This document shows, piece by piece, positions 53,213 through 64,000 of a DNA stretch of 64,000 nt. The DNA is from an uncultured Lutimaribacter sp. Lineage in GTDB: Bacteria; Pseudomonadota; Alphaproteobacteria; Rhodobacterales; Rhodobacteraceae. Where the stretch lies: positions 1 to 64,000 of the forward strand of contig CAJXSO010000001.1 in assembly GCA_913061505.1 (NCBI GenBank), read 5' to 3'. Numbering within the stretch: the first letter of the stretch is position 1; every line of letters begins with the position of its first letter. The notes beneath the pieces are model-generated. The model saw nothing but the letters and a program-made list of their open reading frames with translations, was not told the origin of the DNA and ran no database searches. Made by a program: the position numbers and the translations under genes.

Positions 53213-55018
53213 TTAGAACGTGCGTGCCTTGGGCGCGATTCTTTCCAGCTCAATCCCACCTTCGGCCGGGGTTGTCAGCGGGTCTTTGATAACATCGCGA
53301 TAAGACAGGGCCACTTTGCTGCCATCCACCCGGCTGATCGTGTGCACGCGCCAATTTTCATCATCGCGCGTGGTGTGATCTTCGGATGCATGGGCCCCGC
53401 GCGATTCCTTGCGCGCCTCGGCGCCCACAATCGTGGCCAGTGCGTTGGGCATCAGGTTGGTCAGCTCTAGCGTTTCCATCAGATCGCTGTTCCAGACCAA
53501 GCTGCGATCTGTCACGTTCAGATCGCCCATTTTGCCCGCGATTGCGGTCATTTTCTCAACACCATCGGCCAGGGTTTTATCGGTGCGGAACACCGCCGCA
53601 TCGGCCTGCATGGTGCGCTGCATTTCCAGCCGCAATTCGGCGGTGGGCACAGCACCTTTGGCATGGCGCAAGCCATCGAAACGATCAAACGCCGCGGCAA
53701 CCGAGGCTTTGTTCAGCACCGGGTTGGGCGCGTTGCGATCAACCACCTGGCCTGCACGAATGGCCGCAGCGCGGCCAAACACCACCAGGTCGATCAGGCT
53801 GTTCGACCCAAGGCGGTTTGCGCCATGCACGCTGGCACAGCCTGCCTCGCCCACGGCCATCAGGCCCGGCACCAATGCGTTGGGGTTATCGGCGGTAGGG
53901 TTGATCACCTCGCCCCAATAGTTGGTGGGAATGCCGCCCATGTTGTAATGCACGGTGGGCAACACCGGGATCGGCTCTTTGGTGACGTCAACGCCGGCAA
54001 AGATCTTGGCCGATTCCGAGATGCCAGGCAGGCGTTCGGCCAGGGCCTCGGCGGGCAGGTGGCTGAGGTTTAGGTGAATGTGATCGCCATTTTCACCCAC
54101 GCCGCGGCCCTCGCGGATTTCCATCGTCATGCAGCGCGAAACATAATCGCGCGGCGCCAGGTCTTTGTAATGGGGGGCGTAACGCTCCATAAAGCGTTCG
54201 CCTTCCGAGTTGGTCAGGTAGCCGCCTTCGCCGCGTGCGCCCTCGGTGATCAAACAGCCCGAGCCATAGATGCCGGTGGGGTGGAACTGCACAAATTCCA
54301 TATCTTGCAGCGCCAGGCCCGCGCGCGCCACCATGCCACCGCCATCGCCTGTGCAGGTATGCGCGGATGTGGCGCTGAAATAGGCACGCCCATAGCCGCC
54401 TGTGGCCAGCACCACCATTTTGGCGTTGAACACATGCATGGTGCCATCATCAAGCTTCCAGCAGACCACACCCTGGCATTGGCCATCCTCGGACATGATC
54501 AGATCGATCGCGAAATATTCGATGTAGAATTCCGCGTTGTTTTTCAGCGACTGGCCATAAAGCGTGTGCAAAATGGCATGGCCGGTGCGGTCGGCCGCGG
54601 CGCAGGTGCGCTGCACGGGCGGGCCTTCGCCAAATTCGGTGGTGTGGCCACCAAAGGGGCGCTGGTAAATTTTGCCGGCCTCGGTGCGCGAAAACGGCAC
54701 GCCGTAATGTTCCAGCTCGTACACCGCCTTGGGTGCCTCGCGCGCCAGATATTCCATGGCGTCGGTATCGCCCAGCCAATCGCTGCCCTTAACCGTGTCA
54801 TACATATGCCACTGCCAATGGTCAGGGCCCATGTTCGACAGCGATGCCGCAATGCCACCCTGCGCCGCCACGGTATGCGAGCGCGTTGGGAACACTTTGG
54901 TCACACATGCGGTGCGCAGGCCCTGTTCGGCCATGCCGAGCGTTGCACGCAGCCCGGCGCCACCGGCACCGACGACCACGACGTCATATTCATGCGTCTC
55001 GTATTCGTAAGAAGCCAT
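53213..55018 (-). CDS. sdhA: Succinate dehydrogenase, flavoprotein subunit
   Basis: 601 residues, normal length. FAD-binding [20 protein letters not shown] is at about residues 17-36. [20 protein letters not shown] contains the His that covalently holds FAD in this family. The active-site region includes [20 protein letters not shown]. The C-terminus has [19 protein letters not shown] and [21 protein letters not shown] ribosome site precedes it. Confidence 0.98.
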   Translation of the reverse strand: MASYEYETHEYDVVVVGAGGAGLRATLGMAEQGLRTACVTKVFPTRSHTVAAQGGIAASLSNMGPDHWQWHMYDTVKGSDWLGDTDAMEYLAREAPKAVYELEHYGVPFSRTEAGKIYQRPFGGHTTEFGEGPPVQRTCAAADRTGHAILHTLYGQSLKNNAEFYIEYFAIDLIMSEDGQCQGVVCWKLDDGTMHVFNAKMVVLATGGYGRAYFSATSAHTCTGDGGGMVARAGLALQDMEFVQFHPTGIYGSGCLITEGARGEGGYLTNSEGERFMERYAPHYKDLAPRDYVSRCMTMEIREGRGVGENGDHIHLNLSHLPAEALAERLPGISESAKIFAGVDVTKEPIPVLPTVHYNMGGIPTNYWGEVINPTADNPNALVPGLMAVGEAGCASVHGANRLGSNSLIDLVVFGRAAAIRAGQVVDRNAPNPVLNKASVAAAFDRFDGLRHAKGAVPTAELRLEMQRTMQADAAVFRTDKTLADGVEKMTAIAGKMGDLNVTDRSLVWNSDLMETLELTNLMPNALATIVGAEARKESRGAHASEDHTTRDDENWRVHTISRVDGSKVALSYRDVIKDPLTTPAEGGIELERIAPKARTF

Positions 55019-55036
55019 ATCGATCAGTCTCCGGTC

Positions 55037-55408
55037 TTAAAGCGCCAGCTTGGCGATGGAAAACAGGCCAGTGGCCATGGCCGCATAGGACAGGCATGTC
55101 ACCAAGATCAGCGTGATCTTTTGGGTGCCGCCATGCACGTAATCTTCGATCAGCACCTGCGCGCCATCGTTGAAATGCTTAAAGCCCACAATCATGGTCA
55201 GCGCGGCCACAATCGCGGGGAAGGGGCGGGCAAAATAGGCTGTCACCTCGTCATAGCTGCCGCCCAAGGCGGGGCCAAAGGTGAACACAAACAAGGGGAT
55301 CAGCAGCAAAAGCGCCACAGATGATACCTTCATCGCCCAGAAATGATGCACGCCCGATTTGGCCGAGCCAAGGCCCGCTGCGCGTTTGCGATCGGTCAGA
55401 TACCGCAT
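55037..55408 (-). CDS. sdhD: Succinate dehydrogenase, membrane anchor subunit D
   Basis: 123 residues with three hydrophobic helices. HHFWAMKVSSVALLLLIPLF is near residues 21-40, and the conserved GFKHFNDGAQVLIEDYVHG follows helix 2, contributing to the quinone site near haem b. AAGGGGG precedes the ATG. It lies ten bases after sdhC. Confidence 0.93.
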   Translation of the reverse strand: MRYLTDRKRAAGLGSAKSGVHHFWAMKVSSVALLLLIPLFVFTFGPALGGSYDEVTAYFARPFPAIVAALTMIVGFKHFNDGAQVLIEDYVHGGTQKITLILVTCLSYAAMATGLFSIAKLAL

Positions 55409-55418
55409 ATCAGCCCCC

Positions 55419-55802
55419 TTAAACGATTGCGATGGTCAGCACGGTCAGCACGACCGAGCCAATCACACAGGCCCAGCCCAGCTTGGTGGCGGCCTCGATT
55501 TCCAAACCCATGGCATTATCCCAGATCAGGTGGCGAATGCCTGCCAATGTGTGATACCACAGCCCCCAGACAGACAGGCCCAGCACCAGATCGCCAAACC
55601 AGCTTGTCACAAAACCGTTGGCAAAAGCGAAATACTGTTCGCCCGTGGCCGCAGCCAAGAACCACCAGACGATCATCAAGGCCGACACGATCAGCGCGTT
55701 GCCGGTGATGCGCGTCAAGATCGAGGTGATCGAGGTAAGCTGCGGGCGGTAAATTGAAAGATGTGGCGAAAGTGGGCGATTGCCCCGGTTTACATCAGCC
55801 AT
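55419..55802 (-). CDS. sdhC: Succinate dehydrogenase, cytochrome b556 subunit C
   Basis: 127 residues from the ATG at 55802. It has three membrane helices, the N-terminal signature RPLSPHLSIYRPQLTSITSI, and the haem-ligand segment LWYHTLAGIRHLIWDNAM near residues 81-98. Codons upstream of the ATG look non-coding. It is the first gene of the operon; twin TGTGATCACA palindromes lie 137-167 bases upstream. Confidence 0.95.
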   Translation of the reverse strand: MADVNRGNRPLSPHLSIYRPQLTSITSILTRITGNALIVSALMIVWWFLAAATGEQYFAFANGFVTSWFGDLVLGLSVWGLWYHTLAGIRHLIWDNAMGLEIEAATKLGWACVIGSVVLTVLTIAIV

Positions 55803-55938
55803 AGCGACGTCCCTTGGATTGCACACGGCGGTATGCGTGCTGTCTAACGGTGTTTTGCCCCTTTTTTTCGCCACTGTCACGCGGCGAAGGGCGGTTCTTT
55901 GCAAATATACCGCTTAATTCGTTAAAAATTTTAGGCAT

Positions 55939-55969
55939 TGTGATCACAGCTTTTCTGCATGTGATCACA
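55939..55969. promoter_or_regulatory. Twin palindromic operator upstream of sdhC
   Basis: TGTGATCACA occurs perfectly at 55939-55948 and 55960-55969, centre-to-centre 21 bp, with spacer GCTTTTCTGCA. The same pair with the same spacing is found upstream of sucC. It lies in the 258-base gap between the mch stop and sdhC; the rest of that gap holds no gene. Confidence 0.8.
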
Positions 55970-56060
55970 AAACAGCCCTTCGCCGATACCTGCCACGCCT
56001 TGGCCCACCATCGCCCTGCCCCGCTTTGATATGGTGGCAACGGCGAGTCTGCCGGCGATT

Positions 56061-57092
56061 TTAGAGCGGCATCAGCGCCCAGTAATCCAGATCCAAAAGC
56101 ACCTCGGGCAGGTATTTGCCGTCGTCGCCACGCAGCTGGAAGGGCGCACCGCCCTTTGTGGCCACCAGGCGCAACCGGATGGCCCCAACGCCGGGCGCCG
56201 ATGTGGGGGCTTTGTCCAGCACTTCGGACCATGCTTTTACGGTCAAGCCGCTGAAACAGGGGTTGGCGTGGGCACCTGCGTTCAGCCCTACGATCATCTG
56301 CGCATTTGCCAGCCCGTTAAACGACAGCGCCCGCGCCATGGAAATCACGTGACCGCCGTAAATCAGGCGCTGGCCATCGGGGCGGAAAGTGGCGTCGAAA
56401 TGCACTTTGGCTGTGTTTTGCCACAGCCGCGTGGCCATCATATGTTCGGCCTCTTCGATGGTTACACCATCGACATGGTCGATCTGCTCGCCGATCTGGT
56501 AATCGCCCCAGCGATGCGGCTCGCCCGATTGGGCAAAGTTATAGGCGCTGAAATCCAGACCCTGGGGAATGGTTAAATCGGCCACATCCAAAACAGGTTT
56601 CAGCTGTGGCACGACGGGCGCGGGTGCGGGCGCATCGAGATTGTTTTTGCGCACCATCACCCAGCGCACATAATCCATCACCACCGTGCCATGCTGGTTT
56701 GTGCCGCGGGTGCGCACATACACCACCCCGGTTTTGCCGTTCGAGTTTTCTTTCAGCCCGATCACCTCGGAGCTGCTGCTGAGCGTATCGCCGGGGTAAA
56801 CCGGCGCCAGCCAGCGCCCCTCGGCATAGCCCAGATTGGCCACGGCATTCAGCGAGACATCGGGCACCGTTTTGCCAAACACCACATGAAACGCCGCCAA
56901 ATCATCCAGCGGGCTTTGCGGCAGGCCACAGCCCTTGGCAAATTCATCGGAAGAATAAAGCGCATGACGCGCAGGATAAAGCGCATGATACAGCGCCCGC
57001 TCGCCCGCGCCCACGGTGCGGGGCACCGCGTGTTCAATCACTTGGCCCAGCGCATAATCTTCGAAAAACCGGCCCGGGTTGGTTTTGGCCAT
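56061..57092 (-). CDS. mch: Mesaconyl-C1-CoA hydratase
   Basis: 343-residue double-hotdog MaoC protein that interconverts mesaconyl-CoA and beta-methylmalyl-CoA in the ethylmalonyl-CoA pathway. Markers are GRFFEDYALGQVIEHAVPRT at the N-terminus, HALYSSDEFAKGCG, and the C-terminal hydratase segment YGGHVISMARALSFNGLANA. GGGAG lies nine bases before the ATG. It precedes sdhC and follows the DUF1737 gene by two bases. Confidence 0.94.
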   Translation of the reverse strand: MAKTNPGRFFEDYALGQVIEHAVPRTVGAGERALYHALYPARHALYSSDEFAKGCGLPQSPLDDLAAFHVVFGKTVPDVSLNAVANLGYAEGRWLAPVYPGDTLSSSSEVIGLKENSNGKTGVVYVRTRGTNQHGTVVMDYVRWVMVRKNNLDAPAPAPVVPQLKPVLDVADLTIPQGLDFSAYNFAQSGEPHRWGDYQIGEQIDHVDGVTIEEAEHMMATRLWQNTAKVHFDATFRPDGQRLIYGGHVISMARALSFNGLANAQMIVGLNAGAHANPCFSGLTVKAWSEVLDKAPTSAPGVGAIRLRLVATKGGAPFQLRGDDGKYLPEVLLDLDYWALMPL

Positions 57093-57094
57093 TG

Positions 57095-57298
57095 TTACTG
57101 CTCTCCCAGTTTCATGTCGGGGCTATAGGTGCCATCGACCTCTTTGGTCACGGCCTGGCCACAGCGCATCACGCCATTGGCCGCATCAAAGGCATAGGTG
57201 GGGCTGCCATACAGCTCCCACCCCTTGCTCAGCGCATCGCTGACTTTGTGACAAAACGCCGATGTGTCATCAGCGGTTAGCAGACGATAAAGTTTCAT
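57095..57298 (-). CDS. DUF1737 small protein
   Basis: 67 residues, a full-length DUF1737 protein: YRLLTADDTSAFCHKVSDAL, GWELYGSPTYAFD and GQAVTKEVDG. It is soluble and probably a single small alpha/beta domain. Function unknown. It is tightly packed between nnrU and mch, where relatives are also found in Rhodobacter, so it may serve the same pathway. Confidence 0.88.
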   Translation of the reverse strand: MKLYRLLTADDTSAFCHKVSDALSKGWELYGSPTYAFDAANGVMRCGQAVTKEVDGTYSPDMKLGEQ

Positions 57299-57302
57299 GA
57301 TC

Positions 57303-57848
57303 TCATCCCGGAAATGGCGAAACGCCCAGCCATGTGTGAATGCCTGTGATCACCCCAAAAGCCACCAATGTGGCCACAACCAAAATGGCATCGCGTTTGG
57401 GCGCACCGGGGGTGGGCGGCACCCATGGTTCGGCGCGGTTGATCAAGATCACGGAAACCACGGCCCAAGCCAGCATGCCGCCAAACAGCACGATCGAGGC
57501 CAGATCGCCATTCACCAGCAAATGCGCCACCGCCCAGATTTTCACGCTGATCAGCATGGGGTGGCGAAACCGCGCCCGCAGGCGCCCCTTGGAATGGGCA
57601 AGACCCAGAAAGAACACCGCAAAAAGCATCAAAAGGTTATTGAGATGCGTGGCCCAAACCGGCGGCTGCCAGAGCGCGATAAAATCAGCCTGGCGATAGC
57701 CCCAAATCATCAGCCCCAAGCCCGCCAGTGACAAAACCGTCACCAACCCACGCCCGGCATTGCCCATGCTTTGGCGCAAATCAGGCAAAAGGCGTTTAAA
57801 GAAATGGCTGCCAATCCACAGCGCCAAACCCAGAACCAGTAGTGTCAT
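57303..57848 (-). CDS. NnrU family membrane protein
   Basis: 181 residues with five or six hydrophobic helices; the NnrU motifs HLNNLLMLFAVFFLGLAHSK and RFRHPMLISVKIWAVAHLLV are clear. The family is named after a denitrification locus, but here the neighbours are mcl2 and mch, so its role is open; some relatives are isoprenylcysteine-methyltransferase-like membrane enzymes. A GGAGGG site precedes the ATG. Confidence 0.88.
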   Translation of the reverse strand: MTLLVLGLALWIGSHFFKRLLPDLRQSMGNAGRGLVTVLSLAGLGLMIWGYRQADFIALWQPPVWATHLNNLLMLFAVFFLGLAHSKGRLRARFRHPMLISVKIWAVAHLLVNGDLASIVLFGGMLAWAVVSVILINRAEPWVPPTPGAPKRDAILVVATLVAFGVITGIHTWLGVSPFPG

Positions 57849-57860
57849 GTTACCCTCCGC

Positions 57861-58712
57861 TTACAATGCGGCAACGGCATCTGCCATCGCCAGAATCTTT
57901 TTCGCGGTTTCAACATGAAGGTTTTCTACGATTTTGCCATCCACAACTGCCACGCCCTGGCCTGTGCGCTCTACTTCTTCCAGCGCGGCAATCTGGCGGC
58001 GGGCCAGATCAACCTCGGCCTCAGAGGGGGAAAAGCACGCGTTCGTCACATCGACCTGCGCCGGGTGGATCAGGGTTTTGCCATCAAACCCCAGGTCGCG
58101 GCCCTGCTGGCATTCAAGGCGCAGGCCCTCGTCGTCTTTGAACTGGTTATACACACCGTCGATGGCCACAATATCATGCGCCCGCGCCGCCAGCAGCAGC
58201 GTTTGCAGCGCGTGCATCATGGGCAGGCGATCGGCGCGGAAACGGCAATTTAGCTCTTTGGCCAAATCATTGGTGCCCGCCACGAAACCACGCATTTGCG
58301 GGTGCGCGGCAATATCGAGCGCGTTCAAAACCCCCAGCGGCGTTTCAATCATGGCCCAAATCGCGCGATCGGGGCCCACGATATCGGCCAGGGCCTGAAC
58401 ATCGGCGGCGCTGTTCACCTTTGGCAGCAGGAAGGCATCGCAATCGGCGTCTTTCAGCGCCTGCGCATCGGCGGCACCCCAGGCACTGTCTAGCCCGTTG
58501 ATGCGGATAATACGGGCGCGGCTGCCATAGCCCCCCTGCGCCAACGCAGTTTTCAGCGTATCGCGCGCAGCTTCCTTGGCATCGGGGGTTACGGCATCTT
58601 CCAGATCAAAGATAATCGCATCAACCGCCAGATCGCGGGCCTTTTCAAGCGCGCGCTCTTTCGAGCCGGGGATGTAAAGAACCGAACGATAGGGGCGCAC
58701 AACGCTGTCCAT
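57861..58712 (-). CDS. mcl2: (3S)-malyl-CoA thioesterase / CitE-like protein
   Basis: 283-residue CitE-type barrel. RSVLYIPGSKERALEKARDL, the metal-binding DAIIFDLEDAV, MIETPLGVLNALDIAAHP and FVAGTNDLAKEL are typical. In Rhodobacter, Mcl2 hydrolyses (3S)-malyl-CoA to malate after Mcl1 has condensed glyoxylate with acetyl-CoA; length and gene context fit Mcl2 rather than the longer Mcl1 lyase. The ATG at 58712 has GGGAGA upstream. Confidence 0.88.
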   Translation of the reverse strand: MDSVVRPYRSVLYIPGSKERALEKARDLAVDAIIFDLEDAVTPDAKEAARDTLKTALAQGGYGSRARIIRINGLDSAWGAADAQALKDADCDAFLLPKVNSAADVQALADIVGPDRAIWAMIETPLGVLNALDIAAHPQMRGFVAGTNDLAKELNCRFRADRLPMMHALQTLLLAARAHDIVAIDGVYNQFKDDEGLRLECQQGRDLGFDGKTLIHPAQVDVTNACFSPSEAEVDLARRQIAALEEVERTGQGVAVVDGKIVENLHVETAKKILAMADAVAAL

Positions 58713-58830
58713 GAATCTCTCCCGAAATAATCTTGCGCAGGTGATGCCATTTATGTGCACTTCTGTTCAAGCAGATTTTCGCCGCAACGCAGAAACGCCC
58801 CCGGGCCCAGCTCGGGCCCAGGCGCCCCGG

Positions 58831-60708
<1,878 letters not shown>

Positions 60709-60741
60709 GCCGCACATAATTTGGCCCGCCTTGGGCTTAAA

Positions 60742-60770
60742 CGCGCAAGCATTGCTTGCGCGTTTTTTTT
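60742..60770 (+). terminator. Intrinsic terminator of mdh
   Basis: CGCGCAAGC (60742-60750) pairs with GCTTGCGCG (60754-60762) around ATT, followed by eight T. Confidence 0.92.
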
Positions 60771-60846
60771 GACCATAGCACATTTGACGTGGGGGAATTT
60801 GCGCTATTTCCCCGGTATGCCTTAAAATGATTCGTCCTTGGCATTT

Positions 60847-60877
60847 TGTGATCACAGCTTTTTCGCGTGTGATCACA
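60847..60877. promoter_or_regulatory. Twin palindromic operator upstream of sucC
   Basis: TGTGATCACA occurs at 60847-60856 and 60868-60877, again 21 bp centre to centre, with spacer GCTTTTTCGCG. It is the second instance of the arrangement found before sdhC and lies 107-137 bases before the sucC ATG. Confidence 0.8.
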
Positions 60878-60983
60878 AATTTGGGTTATTTGGGCTTTTT
60901 CAACCGTCTTTGTAAGAAAACGTTTAAAAACGTCGTTCAGCTGTGCAAGACCGCCAATGAACATAGCAAGACGGGACAGTTCC

Positions 60984-62177
60984 ATGAACATCCATGAATA
61001 TCAGGCGAAGGCGCTGCTGCGCTCGTACGGGGCCCCGGTCTCGGATGGGCGCGTCGTTCTGAAAGCCGAAGACGCAAAAACCGCCGCAGGCGAGCTTGAT
61101 GGCCCATTGTGGGTGGTCAAGGCACAAATCCACGCAGGCGGGCGCGGCAAGGGCAAATTCAAAGAGGCCGACGCCGGTGACAAAGGCGGGGTTCGTCTTG
61201 CCAAATCGGTGGAAGAAGCCGCCGAAGAAGCCAAGAAAATGCTGGGCCGCACCCTGGTGACGCACCAGACCGGCCCGGCAGGCAAACAGGTAAACCGCAT
61301 CTATATCGAGGCCGGGTCCGGCATCGAGCGCGAATTGTACCTGGCGCTGTTGGTTGATCGCCAAACCAGCCGCATCTCTTTCGTCTGCTCGACCGAGGGC
61401 GGCATGGATATCGAAGAGGTGGCCGCCTCGACCCCGGAAAAGATCTTGTCTTTCTCAGTCGACCCCGCCACCGGCTATCAGCCCTATCATGGCCGCCGGA
61501 TTGCATTCGCGCTGGGCCTGCAGGGCGCACAGGTGAAACAATGCGTGGCGCTGATGGGCACGCTTTACAAAGTGTTCACCGAAAAAGACATGGAAATGCT
61601 CGAGATTAACCCGCTGATCGTGGCCGAAGGCGGCGATCTGAAGGTGCTTGATGCCAAGTTCGGCTTTGATGGTAACGCCATCTATCGCCACCAAGACATT
61701 GCCGCGCTGCGCGACGAAACCGAAGAAGACCCCAAAGAGCTGGCCGCGTCGAAATACGACCTGAACTATATCGCGCTGGATGGCGAAATTGGCTGCATGG
61801 TCAACGGTGCAGGCCTGGCCATGGCCACGATGGATATCATCAAGCTTTATGGCGCAGAACCGGCCAACTTTTTGGATGTCGGCGGCGGCGCCACAAAGGA
61901 AAAAGTAACCGAAGCCTTTAAGATCATCACCTCGGATCCCAACGTAAAGGGCATTTTGGTCAACATCTTTGGCGGCATCATGCGCTGCGATGTGATCGCC
62001 GAGGGCGTTGTGGCCGCGGTGAAAGAAGTGGGCCTGCAAGTGCCGCTGGTCGTGCGCCTTGAGGGCACGAATGTGGAACAGGGCAAGGAAATCATCAACA
62101 CTTCTGGCCTGAACGTGATCGCAGCCGACAACCTGTCGGATGGCGCCGAGAAAATTGTGAAAGCGGTAAAGGGCTAA
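60984..62177 (+). CDS. sucC: Succinyl-CoA synthetase, beta subunit
   Basis: 397 residues, ATP-grasp type; makes succinate and ATP/GTP from succinyl-CoA. [20 protein letters not shown] is the standard N-terminus and fixes the ATG at 60984. [20 protein letters not shown] is the nucleotide-binding region, and [20 protein letters not shown] is near residue 322. sucD starts four bases after its stop. Confidence 0.97.
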   Translation: MNIHEYQAKALLRSYGAPVSDGRVVLKAEDAKTAAGELDGPLWVVKAQIHAGGRGKGKFKEADAGDKGGVRLAKSVEEAAEEAKKMLGRTLVTHQTGPAGKQVNRIYIEAGSGIERELYLALLVDRQTSRISFVCSTEGGMDIEEVAASTPEKILSFSVDPATGYQPYHGRRIAFALGLQGAQVKQCVALMGTLYKVFTEKDMEMLEINPLIVAEGGDLKVLDAKFGFDGNAIYRHQDIAALRDETEEDPKELAASKYDLNYIALDGEIGCMVNGAGLAMATMDIIKLYGAEPANFLDVGGGATKEKVTEAFKIITSDPNVKGILVNIFGGIMRCDVIAEGVVAAVKEVGLQVPLVVRLEGTNVEQGKEIINTSGLNVIAADNLSDGAEKIVKAVKG

Positions 62178-62181
62178 GACA

Positions 62182-63069
62182 ATGGCAGTTTTGATCGACG
62201 AAAACACCCGCGTTATCTGTCAGGGCTTTACCGGCAGCCAAGGCACCTTTCACTCGGAACAGGCCATCGCCTATGGCACCAAAATGGTGGGCGGCGTCAC
62301 CCCCGGCAAGGGCGGCAGCACCCATCTGGACCTGCCCGTGTTCAACAGCGTGCACGAAGCCCGGGCCAAAACCGAGGCCAATGCCACGGTCATCTACGTG
62401 CCCCCGCCCTTTGCGGCCGATTCCATCCTGGAAGCGATCGACGCCGAAATGGAGCTGATCGTCTGCATCACCGAAGGCATCCCCGTGCTGGACATGATGC
62501 GCGTAAAGCGCGCGCTGATCGATAGCAGCTCGCGCCTGATCGGGCCAAACTGCCCCGGTGTGATTACGCCTGATGCCTGCAAAATCGGCATTATGCCCGG
62601 CCATATCCACAAACGTGGGTCGGTGGGTGTTGTATCGCGCTCGGGCACGCTGACCTATGAGGCCGTGAAACAGACATCAGACATCGGCTTGGGCCAATCC
62701 ACTGCCGTGGGTATTGGTGGCGACCCGATCAAGGGCACCGAACATATCGATGTGCTGGATATGTTCCTGGACGACGATGAAACCCAATCGATCATCATGA
62801 TCGGCGAAATTGGCGGCTCGGCCGAAGAAGAAGCAGCAGAGTTTCTGGCAGAGCAAAAGAAAAAAGGCCGCTGGAAGCCGGTTGCCGGCTTTATCGCCGG
62901 GCGCACCGCCCCTCCGGGCCGCCGCATGGGCCATGCCGGTGCCATCGTGGCCGGCGGCAAGGGCGGCGCCGAAGACAAGATCGAGGCAATGCGCAGCGCC
63001 GGTATCGTAGTGGCAGACAGCCCCGCCACCCTGGGCGAGGCCGTGCTGAAAGCCATCAAAGGCGCCTAA
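62182..63069 (+). CDS. sucD: Succinyl-CoA synthetase, alpha subunit
   Basis: 295 residues. CoA-binding [20 protein letters not shown] is near residues 13-32. The phosphohistidine is His251 in [14 protein letters not shown], and [20 protein letters not shown] is typical. It is four bases behind sucC and forms the alpha2beta2 enzyme with it. Confidence 0.97.
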   Translation: MAVLIDENTRVICQGFTGSQGTFHSEQAIAYGTKMVGGVTPGKGGSTHLDLPVFNSVHEARAKTEANATVIYVPPPFAADSILEAIDAEMELIVCITEGIPVLDMMRVKRALIDSSSRLIGPNCPGVITPDACKIGIMPGHIHKRGSVGVVSRSGTLTYEAVKQTSDIGLGQSTAVGIGGDPIKGTEHIDVLDMFLDDDETQSIIMIGEIGGSAEEEAAEFLAEQKKKGRWKPVAGFIAGRTAPPGRRMGHAGAIVAGGKGGAEDKIEAMRSAGIVVADSPATLGEAVLKAIKGA

Positions 63070-63077
63070 GCATTTCG

Positions 63078-63099
63078 GGGTGGGCGAAAACGCCCACCC
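63078..63099. other. Intercistronic hairpin between sucD and sucA
   Basis: GGGTGGGCG and CGCCCACCC form a perfect 9-bp stem with an AAAA loop, eight bases after the sucD stop, followed by TACCC and no T-run. It may be a dispersed REP-like hairpin or an RNA-stability or processing element that sets sucA levels. Confidence 0.6.
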
Positions 63100-63196
63100 T
63101 ACCCATCCCAGCACGTCGCGCGAGCATCACGAAAGACACCCGGCCAATGGATGCCTTTCCTGCTGCTCAAACGATCGGTCAGAAAGGACGCGCACA

Positions 63197-64000
63197 ATGA
63201 CGGATCAAAGCCCGAACAACCTGCTTCACGCTTCCAGCTTTATGCAGGGGCATAATGCCGAGTATCTGGAACAGATGTATGCCCGCTATGCCAACGATCC
63301 GGCATCGGTGGATGCCTCGTGGGCCCAGTTTTTTGCCTCGCTTGGCGATGCGCAAAGCGATGTCAAACGCGAAGCCGCCGGCGCCAGCTGGGCACGCGCC
63401 GATTGGCCGCCCGCCCCCACCGATGATTTGACATTCGCCCTCACCGGCGAATGGCCCGTGGCCGAGGCCAAGGGCGCAGGCGACAAGATCAAGGCAAAGG
63501 CGCAGGAAAAGGGCGTAGAAGTGTCTGACGAGGCGGTGAAACGCGCCGTTCTAGACAGCATTCGCGCGCTGATGCTGATCCGCGCCTATCGTATCCGTGG
63601 CCACCTGATTGCCGATATCGACCCGCTGGGGATGCGCGACGAAACCATGCACCCCGAACTGGACCCGCGCACATACGGGTTTAGCGACGCCGATATGGAC
63701 CGCCCGATTTTCATCGACAACGTGCTGGGGCTGCAAATTGCCTCGCTGCGCCAGATTATTGATGTGCTCAAGCGCACCTATTGCGGCACATTCGCGCTGC
63801 AATACATGCATATTTCCAACCCCGAAGAGGCCGGTTGGTTGAAAGAGCGCATCGAAGGCTATGGCAAGGAAATCACCTTTACCCGCGAAGGGCGCCGCGC
63901 CATTTTGAACAAGCTGGTCGAGGCCGAAGGCTTTGAGAAATTCCTGCATGTCAAATACATGGGCACCAAGCGTTTCGGCCTTGATGGCGGCGAGGCGCTG
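63197..64000 (+). CDS. sucA: 2-oxoglutarate dehydrogenase E1 component (3'-truncated by window edge)
   Basis: The first 268 residues are present and the frame is open to the window edge; full E1 is about 930-990 residues. NNLLHASSFMQGHNAEYLEQ and WAQFFASLG are the N-terminal E2-interacting region. RAYRIRGHLIADIDPLGM is near residues 131-148 and FLHVKYMGTKRFGLDGGEAL starts the thiamine-diphosphate domain. AAAGGACG precedes the ATG. It follows sucD by 127 bases with a hairpin between. Confidence 0.96.
   Translation, partial: MTDQSPNNLLHASSFMQGHNAEYLEQMYARYANDPASVDASWAQFFASLGDAQSDVKREAAGASWARADWPPAPTDDLTFALTGEWPVAEAKGAGDKIKAKAQEKGVEVSDEAVKRAVLDSIRALMLIRAYRIRGHLIADIDPLGMRDETMHPELDPRTYGFSDADMDRPIFIDNVLGLQIASLRQIIDVLKRTYCGTFALQYMHISNPEEAGWLKERIEGYGKEITFTREGRRAILNKLVEAEGFEKFLHVKYMGTKRFGLDGGEAL

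Noticed and set aside
54074-55324. 416-codon plus-strand frame
   Set aside because: Antisense to sdhA/sdhD; no recognisable domain.
58796-58826. GC-rich inverted repeat downstream of the TauE/SafE gene
   Set aside because: Imperfect stem without a T-run; too weak to call a terminator.

Overview
The window is GC-rich, gene-dense chromosomal DNA from an alphaproteobacterium, almost certainly of the order Rhodobacterales (Roseobacter/Rhodobacter group). The main evidence is the linkage of ethylmalonyl-CoA pathway genes (ccr, ecm, mch, mcl2) to a TCA block (sdhCDAB, mdh, sucCD-sucA). It is supported by an alphaproteobacterial-type standalone thioesterase/hydratase repertoire, a DUF6473 protein, a DUF1737/NnrU pair and an Irr-type iron box. 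I see no tRNA or rRNA genes, insertion sequences, prophage or CRISPR array. The first 237 bases hold no convincing gene, only the leader of etfB.

Layout. 0.2-12.6 kb: electron-transfer flavoprotein etfBA, hydroxybutyryl-CoA dehydrogenase, a PfkB kinase with endonuclease III, an AraC/alkyltransferase protein, and a run of small enzymes (OmpA-like lipoprotein, FMN reductase, VOC protein, hotdog dehydratase, TesB, Nudix, PhnM-like hydrolase, nitroreductase). 12.7-18.1 kb: a co-directional cluster encoding a zinc-ribbon membrane protein, an SPFH/GYF protein, a DUF2927 lipoprotein, TelA, XpaC and an unlisted 27-residue membrane peptide; it resembles an envelope-stress module. 18.2-33.7 kb: housekeeping genes (rluB, tadA, gatCA, amidase, rnpB, rpmG, Bax-inhibitor family protein, hisN, 8-oxoguanine deaminase, murJ, a catalytically dead rhomboid, trpS). 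33.7-34.0 kb: a structure-rich non-coding stretch with two terminators. 34.0-45.9 kb: ilvE, usp, nfuA-tsaB-rimI behind an Irr box, a BMP-type nucleoside ABC transporter with an internal attenuator, TauE/SafE plus TIGR02186, and a helicase-SDR pair.

46.0-64.0 kb is a central-carbon block. ccr and ecm diverge from a shared control region. After deoD and a DUF1989 gene comes the minus-strand sdh operon (with a sulfotransferase-like gene between sdhA and sdhB), then mch, DUF1737, nnrU and mcl2. mdh, sucC, sucD and the start of sucA run on the plus strand. Together these genes assimilate acetyl-CoA (crotonyl-CoA to ethylmalonyl-CoA to mesaconyl-CoA to glyoxylate, propionyl-CoA and malate) and oxidise the products.

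The most interesting signals are regulatory. Twin copies of the palindrome TGTGATCACA, spaced exactly 21 bp, lie upstream of both sdhC and sucC. Tandem GTAACTTT boxes 31 bp apart lie between ccr and ecm. There is a perfect Irr box before nfuA, an intra-operon terminator after the ABC substrate-binding gene, and a possible RNA switch or sRNA between trpS and ilvE. All functional assignments are from reading the sequence by eye; no database search was run.
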